Source: Hydrogenophaga sp.
Lineage (GTDB): Bacteria; Pseudomonadota; Gammaproteobacteria; Burkholderiales; Burkholderiaceae_C
NCBI GenBank assembly: GCA_021154985.1
Contig: JAJNQE010000076.1
Location: 1 to 41,411, forward strand
Direction of reading: 5' to 3'
Length of the DNA: 41,411 nucleotides
Shown here piece after piece: positions 23,927 to 31,973 of this stretch. The translations under genes were made by a program, and so were the position numbers. The notes beneath the pieces were generated by a model, which was given only the letters and a program-made list of their open reading frames with translations, was not told where the DNA came from and made no database searches. Positions within the stretch are counted from its first letter, which is position 1. Each line of letters begins with the position of its first letter.

Positions 23927-25822
23927 ATGAGTTCTTTGCTGTCTTCCATCGAGTCACCGGCCGATGTGCGCCGCCTGAGCCGCGCACAGCTGTTGCCGCT
24001 GGCCGACGAGTTGCGCACCTACCTGCTGCAAAGCGTGGCGCGCACCGGTGGCCACCTGAGTTCCAACCTCGGCACCGTCGAGCTCACCCTGGCGCTGCAC
24101 TACGTGTTCAACACGCCCGAAGACCGGCTGGTCTGGGACGTGGGCCACCAGACCTACCCCCACAAGATCCTGACCGGTCGGCGCGACCGCATGAGCACGC
24201 TGCGTCAGCTGGGCGGCATCAGCGGTTTCCCCCGCCGCTCTGAAAGCGAGTTCGATACCTTCGGCACGGCCCACTCGTCGACCAGCATCTCGGCCGCGCT
24301 CGGCATGGCCATGGGCGCCAAGATCCGGGGCGAGCACCGCAACGCCGTGGCCATCATCGGCGACGGTGCCATGACCGCCGGCATGGCGTTTGAAGCACTC
24401 AACAACGCCGGCGTGGCCGAAGGCCGCCTGCTGGTGGTGCTCAACGACAACGACATGTCGATTTCGCCGCCCGTGGGCGCCCTCAACCGCTACCTCGCCC
24501 AACTCATGAGCGGGCAGTTTTACGCTGCTGCAAAAAACGTGGGCAAACAGGTGCTCAAGGGCGCGCCGCCGCTGTTTGAACTGGCCAAGCGGCTGGAAGA
24601 ACAAGCCAAGGGCATGGTGGTGCCGGCCACGCTGTTCGAGAAGTTCGGCTTCAACTACATCGGCCCCATCGACGGGCACGACCTGAACTCGCTGATCCCG
24701 ACGCTGGAGAACATCCGCCACCTGCTGGAAACCGACAGTGGGCCGCAGTTCCTGCACGTGGTGACCAAAAAGGGCCAGGGCTACAAGCTCGCCGAAAACG
24801 ACCCGATTGCGTACCACGGCCCGGGCACCTTCGACCCGGCGGTGGGCATCGTCAAATCAACCGCCGCGCCCAAGACCACCTTCACCCAGGTGTTTGGCCA
24901 GTGGCTGTGCGACATGGCTGCGGCCGACGAGCGCCTGGTGGGCATCACGCCGGCCATGCGCGAGGGCTCGGGCATGGTCGAGTTCGAGCGCCGTTTTCCC
25001 AAGCGCTACTTCGACGTCGGCATTGCCGAGCAGCACGCCGTGACCTTTGCCGCCGGCCTGGCCTGCGAAGGTCTCAAGCCGGTGGTGGCGATTTACTCCA
25101 CTTTCCTGCAGCGCGGCTACGACCAGCTCATCCACGACGTGGCCCTGCAGAACCTGCCCATGGTGTTTGCGCTGGACCGCGCGGGCCTGGTGGGGGCAGA
25201 CGGTGCCACCCACGCAGGTGCTTACGACATTGCCTACCTGCGCTGCATTCCCAACATGGCGATTGCGTGTCCGGCCGATGAGGCCGAGTGCCGCCAGTTG
25301 CTCTCGACCGCGCATGCGCAGAACCAGCCGGTTGCGGTGCGGTACCCGCGCGGCGCGGGTGTGGGCGCGACCATCCCCACCAGCCTGGACGGTCTGCCCT
25401 TTGGCAAAGGTGAGCTGCGCCGCCAGGGCAAAGGGGTTGCGATCCTCGCCTTCGGCACCTTGCTGCACCCCGCGCTGGCGGCGGCCGAGAAGCTCGGCGC
25501 CAGCGTGGCCAACATGCGCTGGGCCAAACCGCTGGACGTGGAACTGCTGCGCGAACTCGCCCGCACGCACGACGCGCTGGTCACGGTGGAAGAGGGGTGC
25601 ATCCCCGGTGGCGCGGGCAGCGCCGTCATGGAAGCCTTGCACGCCGAAGGCCTGGCGATCCCGGTGCTGAGCCTGGGCCTGCCCGACGAGTTTTCCGAGC
25701 ACGGTGACCCCGCCAAGCTGCTCGCGGCGCTGGGCCTGGACGCCTTCGGCATCGAGTCCTCGATCCGCGCGCGCTTCGGTTCGCTGCTGCAGGCGTCGCC
25801 GGGTTTGAAGGTCGTGGGCTAA
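23927..25822 (+). CDS. dxs: 1-deoxy-D-xylulose-5-phosphate synthase
   Basis: Start 23927 (MSSLLSSIESPADVRRL) is chosen by alignment with the usual family N-terminus; in-frame ATG 23906 and TTG 23885 would add 7 or 14 residues, and none has a good ribosome site. The protein is 631 aa. It joins pyruvate and glyceraldehyde-3-phosphate with thiamine diphosphate, the first MEP-pathway step. Landmarks: GHQTYPHKILTGRR; the ThDP/Mg motif GDGAMTAGMAFEALN..LNDN; the transketolase pyrimidine domain with YFDVGIAEQHAVTFAAG including the catalytic Glu; and the C-terminal transketolase domain with VTVEEG. A terminator follows directly. Confidence 0.96.
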   Translation: MSSLLSSIESPADVRRLSRAQLLPLADELRTYLLQSVARTGGHLSSNLGTVELTLALHYVFNTPEDRLVWDVGHQTYPHKILTGRRDRMSTLRQLGGISGFPRRSESEFDTFGTAHSSTSISAALGMAMGAKIRGEHRNAVAIIGDGAMTAGMAFEALNNAGVAEGRLLVVLNDNDMSISPPVGALNRYLAQLMSGQFYAAAKNVGKQVLKGAPPLFELAKRLEEQAKGMVVPATLFEKFGFNYIGPIDGHDLNSLIPTLENIRHLLETDSGPQFLHVVTKKGQGYKLAENDPIAYHGPGTFDPAVGIVKSTAAPKTTFTQVFGQWLCDMAAADERLVGITPAMREGSGMVEFERRFPKRYFDVGIAEQHAVTFAAGLACEGLKPVVAIYSTFLQRGYDQLIHDVALQNLPMVFALDRAGLVGADGATHAGAYDIAYLRCIPNMAIACPADEAECRQLLSTAHAQNQPVAVRYPRGAGVGATIPTSLDGLPFGKGELRRQGKGVAILAFGTLLHPALAAAEKLGASVANMRWAKPLDVELLRELARTHDALVTVEEGCIPGGAGSAVMEALHAEGLAIPVLSLGLPDEFSEHGDPAKLLAALGLDAFGIESSIRARFGSLLQASPGLKVVG

Positions 25823-25847
25823 CCGCCCTGAAGCTTGCACAAACCTG

Positions 25848-25873
25848 AATGGTCCCCGCGCGGGACCATTTTT
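25848..25873 (+). terminator. Rho-independent terminator after dxs
   Basis: AATGGTCCC (25848-25856) pairs with GGGACCATT (25862-25870) over a CGCGC loop, followed by a T run. It ends the xseB-ispA-dxs transcript. Confidence 0.9.
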
Positions 25874-25911
25874 CGAGGGAAAACCCCCGCGCTGCGCCGG
25901 GGGCGCGTTCC

Positions 25912-25917
25912 TACAAT
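25912..25917 (+). promoter_or_regulatory. -10-like TACAAT for the TRAP transporter
   Basis: TACAAT 75 nt before the binding-protein ATG and 38 bp after the dxs terminator. Unlike the leaderless cases this gives a normal leader, with ACGGAG before the start codon. No convincing -35. Confidence 0.45.
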
Positions 25918-25992
25918 TTCCGTGGACCTGACAAGTCTCCAGCCCGGCTGGCCGGGTTGAGTGTTCCCATACCAACCACGGAGTTAAACAAC

Positions 25993-27072
25993 ATGGATCG
26001 TCGTTCATTGATCAAACACGCCGGCATCGCTGGCGTGTTGGCCGCCGGTGCCGCGCCTGCGGTGCATGCCCAGGCAGCCATTCGCTGGCGCCTGGCTTCG
26101 AGCTTCCCCAAGGCGCTCGACACCATCTACGGTGCAGCCGATGTGTTTGCCAAGAAGGTCGGCGAAATGTCCGGCGGCAAATTCTCGATCTCGGTTCACC
26201 CGGGCGGCGAACTCATGCCGGCTTTCGGCGTGGTGGACGGCGTGCAGGAAGGCACCGTGGAGTGCGCGCACACAGCACCCTACTACTTCTTCGGCAAGGA
26301 CGACACCTTCGCGCTGGACTGCGCGATTCCCTTTGGTCTCAACAGCCGCCAGATGACCGCGTGGATGTACGAAGGCAACGGCATGAAGCTGTTCCGCGAG
26401 TTCTACGAGGGTTACAACATCGTCAACTTCCCCATGGGCAACACCGGCGCGCAAATGGGTGGCTGGTACCGCAAGGAAATCAAGACGCTGGCCGACATCA
26501 AGGGCATGAAGATGCGCATCGGCGGCTTCGCCGGCAAGGTGCTCACCACCATGGGTGGCGTGCCGCAAAATATCCCTGGCGGCGAGATCTACCAGGCGCT
26601 GGAAAAAGGCACGATCGATGCGACCGAGTGGGTCGGTCCTTACGACGACCAGAAACTCGGCTTCAACAAGGTCGCCAAGAACTACTACTACCCTGGCTGG
26701 TGGGAAGGCGGCCCACAGCTGTCGCTGTACGTCAACAACAAGGCCTACAACGCCCTGTCGCCGGAGAACAAGGCCATCGTGGAGTGCGCTGCTGCCATTG
26801 CTCACACGACCATGCAGGCCAAGTACGACGCCCTGAACCCGGCCGCGCTCAAGCAACTCGTGGCCGCAGGCACCAAGGTGCTGGCCTTCCCCAAGGCCGT
26901 GATGGATGCTGCGTTCAAGAACTCCATGGAGCTCTATGCGGACAACAGCGCCAAGAACCCCAAGTGGAAGAAGATCTACACCGACTATGCGGCTTTCCGC
27001 AAAGACCAGAACCTCTGGTTCCGTTTCACCGAAGCCCAGTTCGACCGCTACATGCAAGCGGCCAAGCTGTAA
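25993..27072 (+). CDS. TRAP transporter substrate-binding protein, TakP-like (DctP family)
   Basis: The protein is 359 aa. The start at 25993 has ACGGAG upstream and gives a signal with MDRRSLIKHAG (twin-arginine-like) and a cleavage-like VHAQ near residue 27. The mature part is a DctP-family binding protein: RLASSFPKALDTIYGAA at the start, GGELMPAFGVVDGVQEGTVE, the PMGNTGAQMGGWY segment, LADIKGMKMRIGGFAGKVL with the ligand-binding Arg, and GPYDDQKLGF..YYYPGWWEGGP, which is typical of the TakP/2-oxoacid subgroup. The ligand is probably an organic acid; 2-oxoacid is an inference. A terminator separates it from the membrane subunits. Confidence 0.9.
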   Translation: MDRRSLIKHAGIAGVLAAGAAPAVHAQAAIRWRLASSFPKALDTIYGAADVFAKKVGEMSGGKFSISVHPGGELMPAFGVVDGVQEGTVECAHTAPYYFFGKDDTFALDCAIPFGLNSRQMTAWMYEGNGMKLFREFYEGYNIVNFPMGNTGAQMGGWYRKEIKTLADIKGMKMRIGGFAGKVLTTMGGVPQNIPGGEIYQALEKGTIDATEWVGPYDDQKLGFNKVAKNYYYPGWWEGGPQLSLYVNNKAYNALSPENKAIVECAAAIAHTTMQAKYDALNPAALKQLVAAGTKVLAFPKAVMDAAFKNSMELYADNSAKNPKWKKIYTDYAAFRKDQNLWFRFTEAQFDRYMQAAKL

Positions 27073-27097
27073 TTTGGTCTGACGCTCCGGCAAAAAG

Positions 27098-27119
27098 CCC
27101 CGCCCTGGCGGGGTTTTTT
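27098..27119 (+). terminator. Intra-operon terminator between TRAP binding protein and permease genes
   Basis: CCCCGC (27098-27103), CCTG loop, GCGGGG (27108-27113), then six T. Positioned 25 bp after the binding-protein stop, so it probably limits readthrough into dctQM. Confidence 0.88.
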
Positions 27120-27231
27120 GCTCAGGCCACCAACGCCACGAAGCGGTCGTCAGTGCCCGTTCAGGTGCCGGCCGTTTCGCTTGCTAGACTCGACGGCTTT
27201 GTTCGTCACTCCCAACCCCCTGGGAATTCCC

Positions 27232-27834
27232 ATGCTGTTCCTGCTCAAACTCTCACGCCTCATCGATGCGCTCGGTGACCTGATCGGCAAGGCGGCCATG
27301 TGGCTGATTTTGGCCGCCACCTTCATCAGCGCGGGCAACGCGATCGTGCGCAAGGTGTTCAACGTCAGTTCCAACGGTTTGCTGGAAATCCAGTGGTACC
27401 TGTTTGCCGCGGTGTTCATGCTGGGCGGTGGCTACGCGTTTTTGCGCAATGCCCACGTCCGCATCGACTTCGTCTCCAGCAAGTTCAGCGCGCGAACGCG
27501 CAACTGGGTCGATGTGGCCGGCATCATCATCTTCCTGTTCCCCATGTGCTACATGATGGCGACGCTCGGTTGGCCCTTGTTCGAGCGTGCGTGGACCACG
27601 GGCGAGATGTCGTCGAACGCGGGTGGTCTGATCCGCTGGCCGGTCTATGGCCTCATCCCGCTGGGTTTCGCTTTGCTCTTCCTCCAGGGCATCTCCGAAC
27701 TCACCAAGCGCTTTGCGTTTCTCACGGGGCAGGGGCCCGATGTCCTGAGCCACACCGGACCGAGTGAGGCCGAGCTGCTGGCCGAACAACTCGCCGCCGA
27801 AGAAAAAGCGCGCCGCGCAGGAGCTTCGACATGA
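27232..27834 (+). CDS. TRAP transporter small permease, DctQ-like
   Basis: The protein is 200 aa with four hydrophobic helices: AAMWLILAATFISAGNAI, IQWYLFAAVFMLGGGYAFL, WVDVAGIIIFLFPMCYMMATL and WPVYGLIPLGFALLFLQGI. HVRIDF after the second helix is the usual DctQ motif. It forms the membrane complex with DctM. The start at 27232 follows a weak GGGAA site; a TAGACT hexamer at 27185-27190 could be a separate promoter downstream of the terminator. The C-terminal tail is polar and Ala/Glu-rich. The stop overlaps the DctM start (ATGA). Confidence 0.92.
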   Translation: MLFLLKLSRLIDALGDLIGKAAMWLILAATFISAGNAIVRKVFNVSSNGLLEIQWYLFAAVFMLGGGYAFLRNAHVRIDFVSSKFSARTRNWVDVAGIIIFLFPMCYMMATLGWPLFERAWTTGEMSSNAGGLIRWPVYGLIPLGFALLFLQGISELTKRFAFLTGQGPDVLSHTGPSEAELLAEQLAAEEKARRAGAST

Positions 27835-29621
27835 TCGAACTGTTGACCCAGAACTTTGTGCCCGTGATGTTCGCGGGCCTGCTGATCTTCTTGCTGGCGG
27901 GATTCCCGGTGGCATTTTCCCTGTCCGCCACGGGCCTGTTTTTCGGCTTCATCGGCATGGAGCTGGGCCTGTTCCCCTCCAACCTGTTCCAGGCGCTGCC
28001 GCTGCGGGTCTTCGGCATCATGCAGAACGACACCCTGCTGGCCATCCCCTTCTTCACGCTCATGGGCATCATCCTCGAGCGCAGCCGCATGGCCGAGGAT
28101 TTGCTGGAAACCGTGGGGCAGGTGTTCGGTCCCCTGCGGGGCGGCGTGGGTGTGGCCGTGGTGCTGGTGGGCGCCTTGCTCGCCGCCACCACCGGTGTGG
28201 TCGCCGCTTCCGTGATCTCCATGGGTCTGATCGCCATGCCCATCATGCTGCGCTACGGCTACAACCGCACCATTGCCACCGGCACCATCACCGCCTCGGG
28301 CACGTTGGCCCAGGCGCTGCCGCCCTCGCTGGTGCTGATCGTCCTGGCCGACCAGCTCGGTCGCTCCGTGGGTGACATGTACGCCGGCGCCCTGATCCCG
28401 GGTCTCATGCTCGTGGGCTTGTACCTGCTGTTCATCATGGTGGTGGCCATCGTCAAGCCCGCCTGGGTGCCCGCCCTGCCGCCCGAAGCGCGCATTTACT
28501 CCGAACCCAACGGCTCCAGCGGCCACACGTCGCTCATCGCCTTGCTGGCGCTGTGCGCGCTGGTCGGTTTCGCCTGGGCACAGGTGCACGAGTCCGTCAT
28601 GAACCCCTGGCTGGGCCGCGAACTGCCGGCGCCGGGTGACGAAATCTTCATCCTGTCCATGACGATTTCGGCCTTCCTCGCCTTGGGCCTGGCCCTGCTC
28701 AACCGACTGTTCAAGCTGGGCCTGCTGTCCCGCCTGACCGAGCGCGTCACCTTTGTGCTGATCCCGCCGCTGGTGCTGATCTTTCTGGTGCTGGGCACCA
28801 TCTTCCTGGGCGTGGCCACACCCACCGAGGGTGGCGCCATGGGTGCACTGGGCGCATTGATCATGGCGGGCGCACGGCGCACGCTGTCGTTCGCCTTGCT
28901 CAAGCAGGCGCTTGAGAACACGACCAAGCTGGCCATCTTCGTGATGTTCATCCTGATCGGCTCCACCGTGTTCAGCTTCACCTTCAATGCGGCCGACGGT
29001 CACATCTGGGTGGAGCACCTGTTCGACAAACTGCCCGGCGGACAGCTCGGCTTCCTGCTGGTGGTGAACCTGCTGGTGTTCGTGCTGGGCATGTTCATCG
29101 ATTTCTTCGAAATCGCATTCATCGTCGTGCCTCTGTTGGTGCCGGTGGCCACCAAACTGGACATCGACCTGATCTGGTTCGGCATCATCCTGGCCATGAA
29201 CCTGCAGACCTCGTTCCTCACGCCGCCGTTCGGTTTTGCGCTGTTCTATCTGCGCAGCGTGGCCGCCCGCAACGATTACGACGATGTGGTGACGGGCAAA
29301 CGCATCAAGGCCGTGACCACGGCGCAGATCTACAAGGGTTCGATCGCTTTCATCGTGTTGCAGCTGATCATGGTCGCAGTGATCGTGTTCAACCCGGGCA
29401 TCGTCACCGGCAGCCTGGGCAAGGCCGTGGTGGTGGATGACGCCACGGTCAACGACATGCTGCGCAACATGCCGGGTCTGGAAGAAGAGCAGCCTGAAGC
29501 CGCGGAAGAACCTGAAGCCGAGCCAGCAGCCGAGGGCGATCTGAAGCCCGAGCCCGCCGCAGAAGAAGCGGAATCCGATCCCATGAAGGCGATGGAAGAA
29601 GCGCTGAAGAAACCGAAATGA
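27831..29621 (+). CDS. TRAP transporter large permease, DctM-like, with acidic C-terminal tail
   Basis: The protein is 596 aa, longer than the roughly 430 aa of classical DctM; part of the excess is a loop and extra helices around residues 205-300, as in TakM-type large subunits, and part is a tail. It has more than a dozen hydrophobic segments. Motifs: GFPVAFSLSATGL, the LLAIPFFTLMG segment, TASGTLAQALPPS, GVATPTEGGAMGALGAL and QTSFLTPPFGFALFYLR. It is the ion-coupled (usually Na+) transport subunit. The last 45 or so residues are Glu/Pro/Ala-rich and end in a short Lys-rich helix-like MKAMEEALKK. The stop shares ATGA with a nine-codon mini-ORF that abuts dut. Confidence 0.92.
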   Translation: MIELLTQNFVPVMFAGLLIFLLAGFPVAFSLSATGLFFGFIGMELGLFPSNLFQALPLRVFGIMQNDTLLAIPFFTLMGIILERSRMAEDLLETVGQVFGPLRGGVGVAVVLVGALLAATTGVVAASVISMGLIAMPIMLRYGYNRTIATGTITASGTLAQALPPSLVLIVLADQLGRSVGDMYAGALIPGLMLVGLYLLFIMVVAIVKPAWVPALPPEARIYSEPNGSSGHTSLIALLALCALVGFAWAQVHESVMNPWLGRELPAPGDEIFILSMTISAFLALGLALLNRLFKLGLLSRLTERVTFVLIPPLVLIFLVLGTIFLGVATPTEGGAMGALGALIMAGARRTLSFALLKQALENTTKLAIFVMFILIGSTVFSFTFNAADGHIWVEHLFDKLPGGQLGFLLVVNLLVFVLGMFIDFFEIAFIVVPLLVPVATKLDIDLIWFGIILAMNLQTSFLTPPFGFALFYLRSVAARNDYDDVVTGKRIKAVTTAQIYKGSIAFIVLQLIMVAVIVFNPGIVTGSLGKAVVVDDATVNDMLRNMPGLEEEQPEAAEEPEAEPAAEGDLKPEPAAEEAESDPMKAMEEALKKPK

Positions 29622-29644
29622 AACACCTGAACGGAGTGGGCTGA
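29618..29644 (+). other. Mini-ORF (8 aa) between dctM and dut
   Basis: ATG overlaps the dctM TGA (ATGA); the mini-ORF encodes MKHLNGVG and its TGA directly abuts the dut ATG at 29645. It contains the GGAG that serves dut. It may be a re-initiation bridge or chance. Confidence 0.25.
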
Positions 29645-30094
29645 ATGCGCATCGATGTGAAAGCGCTGGACCCGCGCATGGCAGACCAGCTGCCCGCGTA
29701 CGCCACCGGCGGCAGCGCAGGGCTGGACCTGCGGGCCTGCCTGGACGCACCCCTCACCCTGGCACCCAACGCCTGGCAACTGGTGCCCACCGGCCTGGCC
29801 ATCCACCTGGCCGACCCTGGTTTTGCCGCCATGATCCTGCCGCGCTCGGGGCTGGGCCACAAACACGGCATCGTGCTGGGCAACCTGGTGGGCCTGATCG
29901 ACAGCGACTACCAGGGACAGCTCATGGTGAGCGCCTGGAACCGCAGCAGCGTGCCTTTCACCATCGAGCCCATGGAGCGCATCGCGCAGATGGTGATCGT
30001 GCCGGTGGTGCAGGCACAGTTCAACGTGGTGGACGACTTCGAAGCCGCGAGCGAGCGCGGCGCCGGGGGCTACGGCTCGACAGGTCGCGGCTGA
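29645..30094 (+). CDS. dut: dUTP diphosphatase
   Basis: The protein is 149 aa, the normal trimeric dUTPase length. All five family motifs are present: AGLDLRA (1), PRSGLG (2), GNLVGLIDSDYQG with the catalytic Asp (3), ERIAQMVI (4) and the Gly-rich RGAGGYGSTG tail (5). It converts dUTP to dUMP and keeps uracil out of DNA. GGAG 9 nt before the ATG is the ribosome site. It follows dctM by 23 bp, so it is probably in the TRAP transcript. It is convergent with the slyD-like gene across a repeat. Confidence 0.96.
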   Translation: MRIDVKALDPRMADQLPAYATGGSAGLDLRACLDAPLTLAPNAWQLVPTGLAIHLADPGFAAMILPRSGLGHKHGIVLGNLVGLIDSDYQGQLMVSAWNRSSVPFTIEPMERIAQMVIVPVVQAQFNVVDDFEAASERGAGGYGSTGRG

Positions 30095-30172
30095 CAGCGG
30101 CGATTCGGCGCCGGGCCGCCCCCAGCCGGATCAGTCCCTGACCTGGCAAGGACCGGGTCCTTTCCCAGTCCT

Positions 30173-30207
30173 GGGGCAGCGACCCGCGCAGCGGCGGAGC
30201 GTGGGGG
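30173..30207. repeat. 35-bp GC-rich repeat, copy in the dut/slyD-like intergenic gap
   Basis: The 35 bp from GGGGCAGCGACCC to GCGTGGGGG are identical to 35419-35453. The rest of the 121-bp gap 30095-30215 is GC-rich and holds small inverted repeats but no ORF and no U-tract terminator. Confidence 0.8.
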
Positions 30208-30215
30208 CACAGTAT

Positions 30216-30767
30216 TCAGTGGAGTGTGCGAGGGCCGGGCGGCGTGATGCCTGGGCCTTGCAGCTCGTCGGGCTCGTCCACCTGCATGCGGAAGAAGCCG
30301 GTGCCCATCGAGCCTTTGCCGACCTCGGCTTCGGTCGCTTCGCGCACCGCGTGCACCTTCATCGAGATGCGCAGCGCGATGCCAGCCAGCGGGTGGTTGC
30401 CATCGAGCACCACGTGTTCGGGGTAGATGTCGCTCACGAAGTAGAGCCGGTCGCGCGGTGCGGCGGGGTTGCAGCCGGGCGGCAGGCCTTCAAAGCCCAT
30501 GCCTTCTTCGAGCTCGTCGGGGAACAGGTGGCGCGGCTCCAGGAAGAGCAGGGTGTCGTCGTAGTCACCGAAGCCGTCCACCGGCTCCAGGTGCAGCTCG
30601 ATCGTGTCACCCTTCGAGTGGTTGAGCAGGCCCTCTTCGATCTTGGCCAGCAGGTCGCTGCCGCCCACCAGGAACTCCACGGGCTCTTCCAGCACGTCGA
30701 GCACCTCGCCCAGCGTGTCCTTGAGCGTCCAGGTCAGCGCCACGACGCATTGTTGTGTGATTTTCAT
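30216..30767 (-). CDS. FKBP-type peptidyl-prolyl isomerase, SlyD-like
   Basis: The protein is 183 aa. It begins MKITQQCVVALTWTLKDTLGEVLD, a typical SlyD-like FKBP start. The FKBP part continues with EEPVEFLVGGSDLLAKIEEGLL and KGDTIELHLEP; the inserted flap domain follows (about 75-130), with DGNHPLAGIALRISMKVHAVREAT closing the barrel. The His/Cys-rich metal-binding tail of E. coli SlyD is absent; the tail is Gly/Pro-rich. Cytoplasmic folding helper. Start codon at 30767 lies 14 bp from that of the divergent oxygenase gene, with GACAAT 6 nt upstream and no Shine-Dalgarno. Confidence 0.9.
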   Translation of the reverse strand: MKITQQCVVALTWTLKDTLGEVLDVLEEPVEFLVGGSDLLAKIEEGLLNHSKGDTIELHLEPVDGFGDYDDTLLFLEPRHLFPDELEEGMGFEGLPPGCNPAAPRDRLYFVSDIYPEHVVLDGNHPLAGIALRISMKVHAVREATEAEVGKGSMGTGFFRMQVDEPDELQGPGITPPGPRTLH

Positions 30768-30769
30768 CC

Positions 30770-30779
30770 GACAATTGTC
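30770..30779. promoter_or_regulatory. Palindrome GACAATTGTC serving two divergent start codons
   Basis: The perfect 10-bp palindrome places GACAAT 6 nt before the roxA-like ATG (plus strand, 30770-30775) and 6 nt before the slyD-like ATG (minus strand, 30774-30779). Neither gene has room for a Shine-Dalgarno. Any -35 elements must lie inside the opposite coding sequences. Confidence 0.55.
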
Positions 30780-30781
30780 CC

Positions 30782-31933
30782 ATGTTCACATCTGAAACCG
30801 CCCGCTTGCCCGCCACGGCACCCTCGCCCGATGCCCCGTCCCCGTTGCTCGGCGGGTTGACGCCGACGCAGTTCATGCGCCGTCACTGGCAGAAAAAACC
30901 CCTGCTCATCCGGCAGGCCATACCCGGTTTCGAGCCGCTGCTGAGCCGCACGCAACTGTTTGACCTGGCCAGCCAGGAGGCGGTGGAGTCGCGCCTGATC
31001 GTGCGCAAACCCCAGGGCTGGACGCTCAAGCAAGGACCGTTCAAACGCAACGGTCTGCCACCCTTCAAGCAAGCCGGCTGGACGCTGCTGGTGCAAGGGG
31101 TCGACCAGCACGTGGACGCCGCACACGAGTTGTTGAAGCGCTTTCGTTTTGTGCCCGACGCGCGGCTGGACGACCTGATGATTTCCTGGGCCAGCGAGGG
31201 TGGGGGTGTAGGTCCGCATTTCGACAGTTACGACGTTTTCCTGCTGCAGGCCACCGGTCAACGCCGCTGGCGCATCGGCCGGCAGAAAGACCTGACGCTG
31301 CAGCCCGGTGTGCCGTTGAAGATCTTGCAGAACTTCGAGCCCGAAGAAGAACACGTCTTGGAGGCTGGCGACATGCTGTACCTGCCGCCGCGCTGGGCGC
31401 ACGACGGTGATGCGCTGGGCGTTGACTGCACGACCTACTCCATCGGCTTTCGCGCGCCTCAGCGCGGCGGCCTCGCGGGTGAGCTGTTGCAGCGCATGGC
31501 CGATGAGCTCGACGACGAGACGCTCTACCGAGACCCGGGACAGGCTGCCACCGCCCACCCGGGCGCCATGCCCGAAGGGCTGGAAGCTTTTGCGGTGGAT
31601 GCCTTGCAGCGCCTGCTGGCCGAACGGCAATCGCTGGCCTGTGCGCTGGGTGAGGTGATGACCGAGCCCAAACCGCGCATCTTCTTTGACGAGCCACAAG
31701 ACGACTGGGTGGCGGGCGCGGTGCGCCTGGACCGCCGCACCCGCATGATGTACGACCTGCGCCATGTCTTCATCAACGGTGAGGGTTTTCGTGCGGGCGG
31801 TGCCGATGCGCGCCTGATGCAGCGCCTGGCCGACGAGCGCTGCCTGGACACTCGCCAGGTGCAGCGCGCCAGCGAGGGTGCGCAGGCCCTGCTGCAGGAC
31901 TGGTTCGAGGCCGGTTGGTTGCACCGCGTGTGA
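30782..31933 (+). CDS. roxA: JmjC/cupin ribosomal-protein oxygenase, RoxA (YcfD)-like
   Basis: The protein is 383 aa. It is a 2-oxoglutarate- and Fe(II)-dependent oxygenase; the E. coli homologue hydroxylates an arginine of ribosomal protein L16. Iron ligands visible: His146 and Asp148 in GPHFDSYD and His207 in PPRWAHDG. The N-terminal QFMRRHWQKKPLLIRQA and the WTLLVQGVDQHV strand are typical of this family, and the C-terminal winged-helix part follows. It diverges from the slyD-like gene and shares its palindrome. The L16 target is inferred from family. Confidence 0.9.
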   Translation: MFTSETARLPATAPSPDAPSPLLGGLTPTQFMRRHWQKKPLLIRQAIPGFEPLLSRTQLFDLASQEAVESRLIVRKPQGWTLKQGPFKRNGLPPFKQAGWTLLVQGVDQHVDAAHELLKRFRFVPDARLDDLMISWASEGGGVGPHFDSYDVFLLQATGQRRWRIGRQKDLTLQPGVPLKILQNFEPEEEHVLEAGDMLYLPPRWAHDGDALGVDCTTYSIGFRAPQRGGLAGELLQRMADELDDETLYRDPGQAATAHPGAMPEGLEAFAVDALQRLLAERQSLACALGEVMTEPKPRIFFDEPQDDWVAGAVRLDRRTRMMYDLRHVFINGEGFRAGGADARLMQRLADERCLDTRQVQRASEGAQALLQDWFEAGWLHRV

Positions 31934-31973
31934 CAGCCGGCTGCTGGCTGAACACGCCCCACAGGAGCTTGCC

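Noticed and set aside
27645..29750. 701-codon open frame antisense to dctM
   Set aside because: Low-complexity His/Gln/Asp-rich product produced by the complement of Leu/Val/Ala codons; the plus-strand DctM is unmistakable.
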